NCBI GenBank assembly: GCA_958296055.1
Contig: CATQHS010000001.1
Coordinates: 880,277-944,276, forward strand
Source: an uncultured Acidimicrobiales bacterium
Lineage (GTDB): Bacteria > Actinomycetota > Acidimicrobiia > Acidimicrobiales > Aldehydirespiratoraceae
DNA length: 64,000 bases
Reading direction: 5' to 3'
In this document: positions 43,178 through 52,577 of the stretch, piece after piece
How the letters are laid out: each line of letters opens with the position of its first letter
Numbering within the stretch: position 1 is the stretch's first letter
Program-made: the position numbers and the translations under genes
Notes under the pieces: model-generated
Told to the model about the DNA's origin: nothing
Database searches by the model: none
The model's input: only the letters and a program-made list of their open reading frames with translations

Positions 43178-43624
43178 CTAATCCCCTGGCGGGTCGGCTT
43201 CAGAAGGGCCGATGGCGCCTATCTCGGCGAGGTACTGCATCTGGAGTTCGCAGATGCACACCACGTCGACCGGCTCGGGGCCGCCAGCCTTAAGGGCGCG
43301 GGCCACCACCGCGTCTATGGCGGCGTCGGTGTCGGCCACGGCCACTGCCCCCTCATCCACGGCCGAGTCGCCCAGCTCAATGCCGTATTCGGTGGCCAGG
43401 CCCACCGAGGCGAACCAGTCGAGATGCCAGCCCGCCACGGTGCGGACATCGTCGTAGCCGACCCGAGCCGTGACCTCGGCGGGCAGGCGGTCGGCGATGT
43501 AGTCCACCGCCCCGGCCAGCTCGTAGACGCTCGGCGCCGTCTCGCTCTCCAGGCGGCCCACCGCCATGGCCACGGCCGCCACCGCGATGGCCAGCACCGC
43601 CACCGCCCCCACAGCCACCAACAC
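43178..43624 (-). CDS. Membrane-anchored conserved hypothetical protein
   Basis: The 148-residue protein has one N-terminal membrane helix (about 2-23) and an acidic soluble part with SVYELAGAVDYIADRLP and YDDVRTVAGWHLDWF. I recall proteins of this shape in actinobacteria but no function. GC content returns to the host level here, marking the end of the AT-rich operon at about 43.14 kb. Confidence 0.68.
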   Translation of the reverse strand: MLVAVGAVAVLAIAVAAVAMAVGRLESETAPSVYELAGAVDYIADRLPAEVTARVGYDDVRTVAGWHLDWFASVGLATEYGIELGDSAVDEGAVAVADTDAAIDAVVARALKAGGPEPVDVVCICELQMQYLAEIGAIGPSEADPPGD

Positions 43625-43754
43625 CCAGAGCAGCGCCGCCCCCCAGCCCTGTCAGAACCCCGGCCCGAACCCGGTCGGCGCCGCCGCGGGCCGCGGCCGA
43701 ACCGGCGGTCGGCTCGGCCCCACCGAACCCCGAAACCCGAAACCCCGAACCGGC

Positions 43755-44906
43755 CTAGATGCCGATCCGCTGGGCCAGCAGCTCCCGGTGATATGTCGGG
43801 TCCCCGAACAGCAGCTCGGAGCTCTTGGCCCGCTTGAAGTACAGGTGCGCCGGGTGCTCCCAGGTGAAGCCGATCCCGCCGTGGATCTGGATGTTCTCAG
43901 CCGCGGCGTGGAAGTAGGCCTCCGAGCAGTAGCTCTTGGCCATGGAGGCGACCTGGGGCAGCTCGTCGTTCATCTCCGCCGCGCACCACCCCGCGTAATA
44001 AGCGGCCGACTTGGCCGACTCCACCTGCAACAGCATGTCGGCGCACTTGTGCTTGATGGCCTGGAACGACCCGATGGGCCGCCCGAACTGGACCCGCACC
44101 TTGGCGTACTCCACCGCCATGTCCAAACACATCTGGGCCCCGCCCACCTGCTCGGCGGCCAGCGCCACCGCGGCCAGGTCCAGCACCCTCTCCAGCACCG
44201 GCCAGCCCTCGCCCTCGGAGCCCAGCAAAGCAGCCTCCACCCCTTCGAAGGTCAGCTTGGCCTGCTTGCGGGTCTGGTCCATGGTCGACAGCGGGGTCCG
44301 GGTCAGCCCGGCGGCGTCGGGCTCCACCAGAAACAGCGACACGCCCGAGCCGGTGCGGGCGGCCACCACCAGCAGGTCGGCGGTGTGGCCGTCCAGCACG
44401 TACGTCTTGATCCCGTCCAGCGTCCAGGCGCCAGCGCCGGAGCCGTTCGAGCCGGAGCCCGAGTCCGGGCCCGGGCCCGACGCGGCCATGGCGATGCCGG
44501 CCTCGTCCCAGCGCCCGCTCTCCTCGGTGAAGGCCAGCGCCCCCCGGCGGCAACCCGTGGCGATGTCGGGCAGATGGGCCTGGCGGGCCTCCTCGTCGTC
44601 GCAGGCCAGCAAGGCGTTGGCGGCCAGCACCACCGACGAGAAATAGGGGGCGCACAGCAGGGCCCGGCCCATCTCCTCCAGCACGATGACCTGCTCCACG
44701 AAGCTGAAGCCCTGGCCGCCGTAGGCCTCGGGCACGGCCAGCCCCTGCAGGCCCATCTGGTCGGCCATCTGGCCCCACACGTCGGGGTCGTAGCCCCGCT
44801 CGGTGTCCATCTGCTCCCGCACCGCCGACTCGGGGGACTTGTCAGCCAAGAAGTCGCGGACGAAGCCGCGGAGCTGGTCCTGCTCCTCGGTGAAAGCGAA
44901 GTTCAA
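43755..44906 (-). CDS. Acyl-CoA dehydrogenase
   Basis: The 383-residue protein has the usual order: an N-terminal helical domain, a beta domain with LAFTEESGRWDEAG and a C-terminal helical domain with FQAIKHKCADMLLQVESAKSA-type sequence and the HGGIGFTWEHPAHLYFKRAK segment. It would oxidise an acyl-CoA at C2-C3 using FAD. The C-terminus (ELLFGDPTYHRE) resembles the actinobacterial FadE group used in heteromeric or steroid-side-chain enzymes. The usual catalytic glutamate is not obvious, so it may work with a partner subunit. Chain-length preference is unknown. Confidence 0.88.
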   Translation of the reverse strand: MNFAFTEEQDQLRGFVRDFLADKSPESAVREQMDTERGYDPDVWGQMADQMGLQGLAVPEAYGGQGFSFVEQVIVLEEMGRALLCAPYFSSVVLAANALLACDDEEARQAHLPDIATGCRRGALAFTEESGRWDEAGIAMAASGPGPDSGSGSNGSGAGAWTLDGIKTYVLDGHTADLLVVAARTGSGVSLFLVEPDAAGLTRTPLSTMDQTRKQAKLTFEGVEAALLGSEGEGWPVLERVLDLAAVALAAEQVGGAQMCLDMAVEYAKVRVQFGRPIGSFQAIKHKCADMLLQVESAKSAAYYAGWCAAEMNDELPQVASMAKSYCSEAYFHAAAENIQIHGGIGFTWEHPAHLYFKRAKSSELLFGDPTYHRELLAQRIGI

Positions 44907-44967
44907 GGGTTTCTCCCGTCGCTCATGAGGCCCGCAAGCGTCGCCGATGAGACGCCCGCGAGCTTAG

Positions 44968-45354
44968 ATGGTGGGCATGGTGACGCCTCTGCCCGCCGAC
45001 AAGCGGCCCTTCGACCCCACCCCGGTGCACACCGAGGACCTGCCCCCCACCCCGGTGAGGGACCGCAACATCCCGGCCGCGGCCTGGGTGGAGGCCCCGG
45101 CGGCCCTGCTGGAGGCCGGCGACGACATCGGCCGGCCCCCCATCGCCTACAAGCGGCGGCTGGGGCGGTGGCTGCTGTGGCGAGCCGGCCCGGCTCGGGG
45201 CGCCGACGCCCGCTATGTGGCCGTGGACTCCGCCGACCTCGCCCGGCTGTGCGCCTTCCGGCTCCTCCCCGACGGCTCGGGGTCCGGCGTCGGCCCGTCG
45301 GGTCGGCGCCACAACCGGTTCCGGGACTGGAAGCAAGACCTCCACGACGACTGA
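44968..45354 (+). CDS. Conserved hypothetical protein, 128 residues
   Basis: This soluble, Pro/Arg-rich protein has a conserved-looking core, PIAYKRRLGRWLLWRAGPA then ARYVAVDSADLARLCAFRL. It is divergent from the acyl-CoA dehydrogenase gene and ends about 160 bp before sufC. A second ATG nine bases downstream is an alternative start. I recognise no family. Confidence 0.55.
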   Translation: MVGMVTPLPADKRPFDPTPVHTEDLPPTPVRDRNIPAAAWVEAPAALLEAGDDIGRPPIAYKRRLGRWLLWRAGPARGADARYVAVDSADLARLCAFRLLPDGSGSGVGPSGRRHNRFRDWKQDLHDD

Positions 45355-45511
45355 CCCCGGCGGCTGGGCCGGCTGGGCCCGCCGAGCCGAGCCGCCGACG
45401 GCGCGACCCGACACCCACTCCTCCCCCGCCGGCAACCGCCCCCTCCCCGACGACCGCTATTTCTCCTATGTCCGTAGTGCTAATGGCGGTCGGGGCGTAG
45501 AATCCGCGGCG

Positions 45512-46258
<747 letters not shown>

Positions 46259-46267
<9 letters not shown>

Positions 46268-46372
46268 GCGCCAGCCTTCCCCCCGCGATCAAGGACGGGC
46301 CGTGAGCGCCAGCCTTCCCCCCGCGATCAAGGACGGGCCGTGAGCGCCAGCCTTCCCCCCGCGATCAAGGAC
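46259..46372. repeat. 38-bp tandem triplication of the sufC-sufS junction
   Basis: Three identical 38-bp units start at 46259, 46297 and 46335. Each contains GGGCCGTGAGCGCC, in which a GTG start overlaps a TGA stop. The first GTG overlaps the sufC stop. From each of the first two GTGs a 13-codon frame runs to the TGA in the next unit, where another GTG begins. The third GTG (46340) is the sufS start. The result is two overlapping minigenes in a translational chain. Confidence 0.95.
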
Positions 46373-47575
46373 GACTTCCCGCTGCTTAGCCGGTCGGTGC
46401 ACGGCCGCCCGATCGTCTACCTCGACTCGGCCGCCACCTCCCAGAAGCCCCGGGCGGTGCTGGACGCCATGGCCGTGTACTACGCCACCGTCAACGCCAA
46501 CGTGCACCGGGGGGCCTACGAGATAGCGGCCCAGGCCACCGAGGCCATGGAGGGGGCCCGCCGGGCGGTGGCCCGGTTCGTCAACGCCGCCTCGGCCAAC
46601 GAGATCGTGTTCACCAAGAACGTCACCGAGGCCATCAACCTGGTGGCCCGGTCCTGGGGCGGCGCCAACCTCGGGCCCGGCGACGCGGTGCTGGTCACCG
46701 AGATGGAGCACCACGCCAACATCGTGCCCTGGCACATCATGGCCGCCGAGCGGGGCTTCGAGCTGCGGTGGATCCCGCTGACCCCCGACGGCCGGCTCGA
46801 CCTGGAGAACCTGGACCGGCTGCTCGACGGCGTGAAGCTGGTGGGCTGCACGGCCATGAGCAACGTGCTCGGCACCCTCAACCCGATCCGGCGGCTGGCC
46901 GACGCCGCCCACGGCGCCGGGGCCCTGCTGCTGGTGGACGCGGCCCAGTACGTCCCCCACCTCCCCACCGACGTGCAGGCTCTGGGGGCGGACTTTCTGG
47001 GCTTCACCGGCCACAAGATGTGCGGCCCCACCGGGATCGGGGTGCTGTGGGCCAGAGCCGAGCTCCTCGACGCCATGCCCCCGTTCCTGGGCGGCGGCGA
47101 GATGATCCTCGATGTCCGCAAGGACGGGTTCCTGCCCAACGAGATCCCCCACAAGTTCGAGGCCGGCACCCCGCCCATCGCCGAGATCGTGGGGCTGGGC
47201 GCGGCGGTGGAGTACCTGAGCGGGCTGGGCATGGACCGGGTGCGCGAGCACGAGGTGAGCCTCACCGCCTATGCGCTGCGGACCCTGAGCGAGCGCTACG
47301 GCGACGACTTGGTGGTGCACGGACCGCCCGAGCCGGCCGCCCGGGGCGGGGTGCTGTCGATGGCCTACCGCGATGTCCACCCCCACGACGTGTCGCAGGT
47401 GCTCGACCAGCACGGGGTGTGCGTGCGGGCCGGCCACCACTGCGCCAAGCCGCTGATGCGCCAGCTCGGGGTGGGCGCCACCGCCCGGGCCTCGCTGTAC
47501 GTCTACAACGACGAGTCCGACATCGACGCCTTGGCCGACGCCCTGGCCGAGGCCGGCGAGCTGTTCGCCTGGTAG
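46340..47575 (+). CDS. sufS: SufS-type cysteine desulfurase
   Basis: The 411-residue type II desulfurase has YLDSAATSQKP at the start, the PLP lysine in FTGHKMCGPTG and the catalytic Cys in RAGHHCAKPLM. It supplies sulfur for Fe-S assembly with SufU as acceptor, and SufU follows. The start is the third GTG of the 38-bp triplication. This enzyme is separate from the SspA-like desulfurase at 29.4 kb. Confidence 0.95.
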   Translation: MSASLPPAIKDDFPLLSRSVHGRPIVYLDSAATSQKPRAVLDAMAVYYATVNANVHRGAYEIAAQATEAMEGARRAVARFVNAASANEIVFTKNVTEAINLVARSWGGANLGPGDAVLVTEMEHHANIVPWHIMAAERGFELRWIPLTPDGRLDLENLDRLLDGVKLVGCTAMSNVLGTLNPIRRLADAAHGAGALLLVDAAQYVPHLPTDVQALGADFLGFTGHKMCGPTGIGVLWARAELLDAMPPFLGGGEMILDVRKDGFLPNEIPHKFEAGTPPIAEIVGLGAAVEYLSGLGMDRVREHEVSLTAYALRTLSERYGDDLVVHGPPEPAARGGVLSMAYRDVHPHDVSQVLDQHGVCVRAGHHCAKPLMRQLGVGATARASLYVYNDESDIDALADALAEAGELFAW

Positions 47576-47587
47576 GGCGGGTTGGCG

Positions 47588-48076
47588 ATGAGCGGGCTGG
47601 AGGACCTCTACCGGGAGATCCTGTTGGACCACTACCGCAACCCCCGCCACCGGGGTGAGTTGGAGGTGCCGCCCGCGGTCCGGGCCGAGGGGTTCAACCC
47701 GCTGTGCGGCGACGAGGTGATCGTCTACGTCGACGTCGGCGCCGACGACGTGGTGCAGGCGGTGGCCATCGGCGGCCAGGGCTGCTCGATCAGCCAGTCG
47801 TCGGCCTCGATGATGGCGGCGGGGATCAGGGGCAGGCCGGTGGCCGAGGTGCGCAGGCTGGTGCGGGCGTTCAAGTCGATGATGTCGATCCACTCCCACG
47901 AGATCGGCGGCGAGGCCGAGGATGACGACGAGGGCGGGGGGCTCGACCCCGACGACATGAAGCTGGGCGACCTGGAGGCCCTGCGGGGCGTGGTGAAGTT
48001 CCCAGTGCGGATCAAGTGCGCCACCCTGTCGTGGAACACCCTGGTCCAAGCCCTAGACGAAACCGCCCACCCCTAG
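47588..48076 (+). CDS. sufU: SufU-type sulfur-transfer protein
   Basis: The protein is of about 162 residues, with LYREILLDHYRNPRHRGEL at the start and the three zinc/sulfur cysteines in NPLCGDE, GGQGCSIS and IKCATLSW. SufU takes persulfide sulfur from SufS. The acidic insert EAEDDDEGGGLDPDD is longer than in Bacillus SufU. It ends 4 bp before the convergent helicase gene. Confidence 0.92.
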   Translation: MSGLEDLYREILLDHYRNPRHRGELEVPPAVRAEGFNPLCGDEVIVYVDVGADDVVQAVAIGGQGCSISQSSASMMAAGIRGRPVAEVRRLVRAFKSMMSIHSHEIGGEAEDDDEGGGLDPDDMKLGDLEALRGVVKFPVRIKCATLSWNTLVQALDETAHP

Positions 48077-48080
48077 CCGC

Positions 48081-49940
48081 TTACTTGACGAGTCCCGCTT
48101 CAACAAGAAATCGAGAAGGTTGCTGCGTATGTGATCTTCCGTATCTATCGACAGTAGTCATAGGCCACGAGATGACTAGTTCTCGGGAGGCTCGGGTCAT
48201 CGCTACGTAAAGTCTCCGACGTTCTTCATTAATTTCTTGAACTGTATCACTATGGTAATGGGGTATCATTCCATCGCGAGTGCCTACAATAGCTACTGCT
48301 TTAAACTCCAGACCCTTGGCCCTATCTATGGTCAGTAATCGTATACCCGGATCAGTAGGCCGAGTTCGTTGTATCTTCTCTAGGTGCCACAAATACCCTT
48401 TCAGAGATCGATCCTGTACCGATGTTAGCAGCAGATAATTACCCCAAACTTCAGCGAGCGAACGAGCACTATCTCCCCATTCATGAGCTTCGCCATAGTC
48501 AACTATCTTATCCATAGCAACTTCTAATGAAGAGCCTTCCTCCAACCCAAGCTTTACTAAATGAGACAAGTAGTCTAAGGATGATATGTTATCCAGCGCA
48601 GTCAGAGGATCGTCAGAACGATCTGAACCTGTCAGTTCATGTAATTCATCAAACACTCGACGAGCTGCTGGAAAATCGTCTCTATTTCTACCGAAAGCTA
48701 GGCAATCAACAAAAATTCTGGCCTCTGGCTCTGGGAGAAATACTTTGGCCTCCGTCTGGATGGTGTATTCTATACTACGGTTAGCCAACTTCTCCACAAT
48801 AGGAGTTAGAGTCCATCTAGTTCTTCCGATTATGGCTATGTCTTCCGTCCTAACCGAAGAGTCTTCGCCCGGAATTAAGGTATCATAACAGAGTCCATTA
48901 TCTAATAATTCGCAAGCCCATGAAGTAATAAAATCGGCTTCTGCATCTGCCGATTTCTTTGTAACTAACTGTACTCTGCCAGGTGGCGTATCAGGTGGGA
49001 TCAAAGCATTTATTGCATTTCCATTTACCTGAGATAGAACGGCTTCTGCAGCACAGAGTATCTTAGTTGCACTGCGAAAATTGTGGCGTAGATATAATGG
49101 ATCTTTAGCCGCCATAGGTACCAGATCTTGAGCATTTTTGAATGCACCACCAGCGTACCCTCTTATCGATTGCTTATCATCCGCTACAACAAACAGATTT
49201 ACTCTATCACCAGCCAGGTTACGCAGAAGGCATGATTGCACCGCTGTAAGATCTTGTCCTTCATCAACCAAAATATCCCGATAGAGAGTACGGAAATGTT
49301 CAAGTACCCACTTATCTTCCTCAATCAACCGATTGAGGCCAACCAACATACCTAGAAAATCAATAGCTCCTCGTGCCTTCAGAGCAGCTTCGTAAGCATC
49401 TACCAACTCTTTTATCTCTATTCCAAGAGGAGGATAGATTCTCTGATGCATATGTTGCTCACCGTTCGTTTGAGTACGATAGGCATCAATAACCTCCAGA
49501 AGAGGTTTCACAGTGGTCCTAATACCCTCACCAAGATATTCATTCAAACCTACAGATCTAAGATATTCAGCCACAACAGTCACACGATCTATATCGTCGC
49601 TCAGCACTACAACATCAGGACTAACTCCAATTTCTCTACCATAGCGGCGTAACCAGTCATGCGCGAAACCGTGGATGGTGTTCGCATCAACGCGCCAGAG
49701 TTCGTCAGCAAGCGATTGACCGGCTCGCTTTCGAAGCTCTTCGGCTGCTTTGACGGTGAAAGTCACCGCAAGAAGCCGAAACGACTCACCGGCACTTTGC
49801 TTAAGAAGGCGAATGACTCGTTGGATTAGCACCTCTGTCTTGCCACTCCCCGCTGGAGCTATGACAAGCACTTCATGCCCTTGAGCCGAAATTGCACACT
49901 CCTGATCAGGTGTAAGAGACTGAGGCGCGCTTCTATTCAT
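48081..49940 (-). CDS. gajB: UvrD-like helicase, GajB-like
   Basis: The 619-residue superfamily 1 helicase has Walker A APAGSGKTE, motif Ia LAVTFTVKAAEELRKR, Walker B VDEGQDLT, motif III VVADDKQSIRGYAGG, motif IV LRHNFRSA and motif VI ERRRLYVAMTRA. It follows an OLD-type nuclease gene with a 4-bp overlap, the arrangement of the Gabija system, where GajB senses ends or nucleotides and works with GajA. AT-rich composition contrasts with flanking sufU and the DHPS-like gene. Confidence 0.85.
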   Translation of the reverse strand: MNRSAPQSLTPDQECAISAQGHEVLVIAPAGSGKTEVLIQRVIRLLKQSAGESFRLLAVTFTVKAAEELRKRAGQSLADELWRVDANTIHGFAHDWLRRYGREIGVSPDVVVLSDDIDRVTVVAEYLRSVGLNEYLGEGIRTTVKPLLEVIDAYRTQTNGEQHMHQRIYPPLGIEIKELVDAYEAALKARGAIDFLGMLVGLNRLIEEDKWVLEHFRTLYRDILVDEGQDLTAVQSCLLRNLAGDRVNLFVVADDKQSIRGYAGGAFKNAQDLVPMAAKDPLYLRHNFRSATKILCAAEAVLSQVNGNAINALIPPDTPPGRVQLVTKKSADAEADFITSWACELLDNGLCYDTLIPGEDSSVRTEDIAIIGRTRWTLTPIVEKLANRSIEYTIQTEAKVFLPEPEARIFVDCLAFGRNRDDFPAARRVFDELHELTGSDRSDDPLTALDNISSLDYLSHLVKLGLEEGSSLEVAMDKIVDYGEAHEWGDSARSLAEVWGNYLLLTSVQDRSLKGYLWHLEKIQRTRPTDPGIRLLTIDRAKGLEFKAVAIVGTRDGMIPHYHSDTVQEINEERRRLYVAMTRASRELVISWPMTTVDRYGRSHTQQPSRFLVEAGLVK

Positions 49941-51697
49941 TGAGCGCCCCTGTCTGGCTTTGTATAATTGGTTATATCTAAACCCTCTTCAAGGCGTCGG
50001 CCCAATTCAATAATAGGATCGGGAAGTGGACGCTTATTTTTTATAGCTCTTATAGCAACCCGTTCAGCAGCCCAGGGCTTGTTGTCTGCTAGAAAATCCA
50101 AGTATCTTTTTTTATTCGGGGCCATCTTTATATTATTCTCATCTGCAACTTCTTCTATCTCTTCCAAATAGTCAGCGTCCACGAGTAACTGCTCAATCTG
50201 CTCATCCCCGCTTACAATCACTTCCTCAGATTCTATCGTAAGCTTTTCGCCTGTTAGTGGATGGTATATTCGGTTTAGAGCCTTACTACCTGAAGGATCA
50301 TTATCAACAAATATCAGCCATCTTATACCTAAATCATGTGCAGCTTTCACAACTACCCCTGTCTGGTTTTGATCCATGGACTCACAGTCAAAAAACGAAA
50401 TCCCTAAACCAGCCGGATGGCATCCGAAATAGCCGGAAAGTAGAACCGGTAGAACACACCTTTCTGTACTTCCATCGCCAAATACTATAGCTCTCGCAAA
50501 TAGGATCTCCCCAAAAGGACGCTCAACATATTTGCGGAACTGTGCTACACGCCTTGCCGTTTCAGGAGTGAGACTTACAACTCTAATTGACTCTGCTGAC
50601 CGTCGTATGATTCGAACAGACCGAGGGTCGGTATGAACAACGAGCTGAGGGGAATGCGTTGATACGATGCGTTGTCCCGGTAGGCGATCTAATAAGGACT
50701 GCAGTACAGAGATAGCCTGTGGATGCAGATGCGCTTCTGGTTCTTCTAATAATGTAACGAGATGAGGTTTAGATCCGCTGTCTGCGCCCAGACGAAACTC
50801 CGCAAGGGTCTTGAAGACAAGCATTGTGGCGAGACTGCGGCTTCCAAGCCCTTGGAACCGCAGCGGCAAAACAGGCTGTCCTTCCTGATGAAGCACCACT
50901 TCGGCCGTTTTTGCTAGTTCTTCAAGTCGCGGTGGCACTGGTTGGAGTTCAACTCTTCCTACGCTGGCCTGAGCTTCAGCGATCCCCTTTAGATCTTCTT
51001 CAAGAGAACTCAGAACCGGACTAGCATCGCGTATGCGTTGTGCGATATCAATAAGAGCATTCTCCAGGTCAACGCGGGTCTCACCTGGTTCTGCATTTTG
51101 ATCAATTTGCAAATCAGCAAGAACTCTCCCCCATATGCTAGTACGATTCCCAAACTCTTCCACTAAATCTCGGGATGCATGTAACAAGTGAGCTTCAAGT
51201 AGATTCATAAGGCGTGGCGGAAGAGTGGGAGCCTCCACAGGCACCCACTCATCTTCATCGTCTAGCTGCAAGAAATATCTTCGAGTCAAAAGAATGCCGC
51301 CTTCTCGACTCGATTTGAACACCGAGCGAATCCCAACAATACTTCTACCTGTAGACGGGTCACGCTGCACATGCACAAGTTGTTGACTCAGTTCCGGTGA
51401 GAAATTATCACTTGTGTCTGAGGGCACGATCCATATATCAACTGATGCTTCTTCCGCTGTCGTTCCATCAGATGCTCGATGCAAATCGTCATCGAGCGGT
51501 CGGCGGCTTCCAAGAGCAGACCATAAGGCATATAAAATTGAAGTCTTGCCGGAGTTGTTCTCACCTACAAGATAAGTGGTACCAGGTTCCAAATCTAGCT
51601 GAATCTCGTCAATGCAACGAAAGTCGCGTATCGCTACTCGACTTATTCGTAGGCCAGCGGCAGGCTCAGGTGGAGCGTTTGCACTTGAGTCGGTCAT
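49937..51697 (-). CDS. gajA: OLD-family ATPase with TOPRIM nuclease domain, GajA-like
   Basis: The 586-residue protein has an N-terminal ABC-type ATPase with Walker A GENNSGKTS (about 44-52), a signature around LGSRSLATMLVF and LLEEPEAHLHPQ as Walker B. The TOPRIM domain contains FGDGSTERCVLPVL (acidic residue) and FVDNDPSG (DxD). GajA binds and nicks DNA and is held back by nucleotides until phage infection depletes them. Size, domain order and the overlapping UvrD-like gene match Gabija. A non-Gabija OLD class 2 system is the alternative. Confidence 0.86.
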   Translation of the reverse strand: MTDSSANAPPEPAAGLRISRVAIRDFRCIDEIQLDLEPGTTYLVGENNSGKTSILYALWSALGSRRPLDDDLHRASDGTTAEEASVDIWIVPSDTSDNFSPELSQQLVHVQRDPSTGRSIVGIRSVFKSSREGGILLTRRYFLQLDDEDEWVPVEAPTLPPRLMNLLEAHLLHASRDLVEEFGNRTSIWGRVLADLQIDQNAEPGETRVDLENALIDIAQRIRDASPVLSSLEEDLKGIAEAQASVGRVELQPVPPRLEELAKTAEVVLHQEGQPVLPLRFQGLGSRSLATMLVFKTLAEFRLGADSGSKPHLVTLLEEPEAHLHPQAISVLQSLLDRLPGQRIVSTHSPQLVVHTDPRSVRIIRRSAESIRVVSLTPETARRVAQFRKYVERPFGEILFARAIVFGDGSTERCVLPVLLSGYFGCHPAGLGISFFDCESMDQNQTGVVVKAAHDLGIRWLIFVDNDPSGSKALNRIYHPLTGEKLTIESEEVIVSGDEQIEQLLVDADYLEEIEEVADENNIKMAPNKKRYLDFLADNKPWAAERVAIRAIKNKRPLPDPIIELGRRLEEGLDITNYTKPDRGAQ

Positions 51698-51713
51698 CGT
51701 CTCGATTCCTCTC

Positions 51714-52577
51714 TCAATGCAAGTTACACGATTCGATTACGGCTTGGACCCGGGCGGGGTCGTGGCAGCGGCCGTAGTCGAACCCGGACCGCACGCAGAT
51801 CTCCAGCAGCTCGTCGTGCTGAGGGGTCCGCTTCCACGGCAGCGGCAGGTAGACGGGCAGCCCGAAGGCCCGCAGGGCACCGAGGTTGGTGTACACCCGC
51901 TTCTGGTAGCGGTAGCGGTCCTCCCAGGCCCAGTCGTCGGGGCCGAACCCGGTGCCGGGGTCCAAGACGAGTTGGGACCGGTCCACGCCGGCCGCCTCCA
52001 GGGCCGGAATCGACCGCCGGAACCAGGCGGTGATCGCCTCCACCGGGTCGCCGGCCACCGGTTCGACCGCCTTGGGGTCGGGGCCGGGCAGGAAGGGCAG
52101 GATCACCGACGCTCCCCGCTCGGCGGCCAGATCCACCATGGCCGGGTTCTGCATCCCGTCGGAGGCGTTCATGATGGTGGCCCCGCAGTCGATGGCCCGG
52201 CGCATGATCTCGGGCTGCCAGGTGTCCACCGACAGGTCCAGGCCCAAGGCGGCGATGGCCTCGATCTTGCCGTCCAGGCGGCGCCATTCCTCGTCGATGC
52301 TCACCCGGGCCGCGCCCGGCGTGGACCCGGCGCCGCCCAAGTCGATCCCCGCGCACCCGGCCTCGGCCAGCGCCTCGGCCCGGCGCCGGGCCTCATCGAC
52401 GGTGGAGACCACCGAGAAGCCGGCCAGGGAGTCGGGTGAGGCGTTGACCACGCCGTGCAGGACTGGAGCCGCCGGGCGGTCGGGGACCGAGCCGGAGCCA
52501 GCCGGGCGGGGTTCGAGGGCCGAGTCGGGGGCCGAGCCGGAGCCGAGAACAGGGCCCGGGGCGGTCGGAGGCCTCAC
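51714..52577 (-). CDS. Dihydropteroate-synthase-like protein
   Basis: The 287-residue TIM-barrel protein has HGVVNASPDSL (NxSPDS), GCAGIDLGGAGSTPGA, LSVDTW and DPGTGFGPDDWAW, the order of DHPS motifs. The C-terminal half lacks the usual SRK signature and instead ends LPLPWKRTPQHDELLEIC then DYGRCHDPARV, so it may be a diverged homologue rather than true FolP. I chose the GTG at 52577, which overlaps the stop of gpgS as GTGA. The first 45 residues are Pro/Gly/Ser-rich and not part of the fold. Confidence 0.78.
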   Translation of the reverse strand: MRPPTAPGPVLGSGSAPDSALEPRPAGSGSVPDRPAAPVLHGVVNASPDSLAGFSVVSTVDEARRRAEALAEAGCAGIDLGGAGSTPGAARVSIDEEWRRLDGKIEAIAALGLDLSVDTWQPEIMRRAIDCGATIMNASDGMQNPAMVDLAAERGASVILPFLPGPDPKAVEPVAGDPVEAITAWFRRSIPALEAAGVDRSQLVLDPGTGFGPDDWAWEDRYRYQKRVYTNLGALRAFGLPVYLPLPWKRTPQHDELLEICVRSGFDYGRCHDPARVQAVIESCNLH

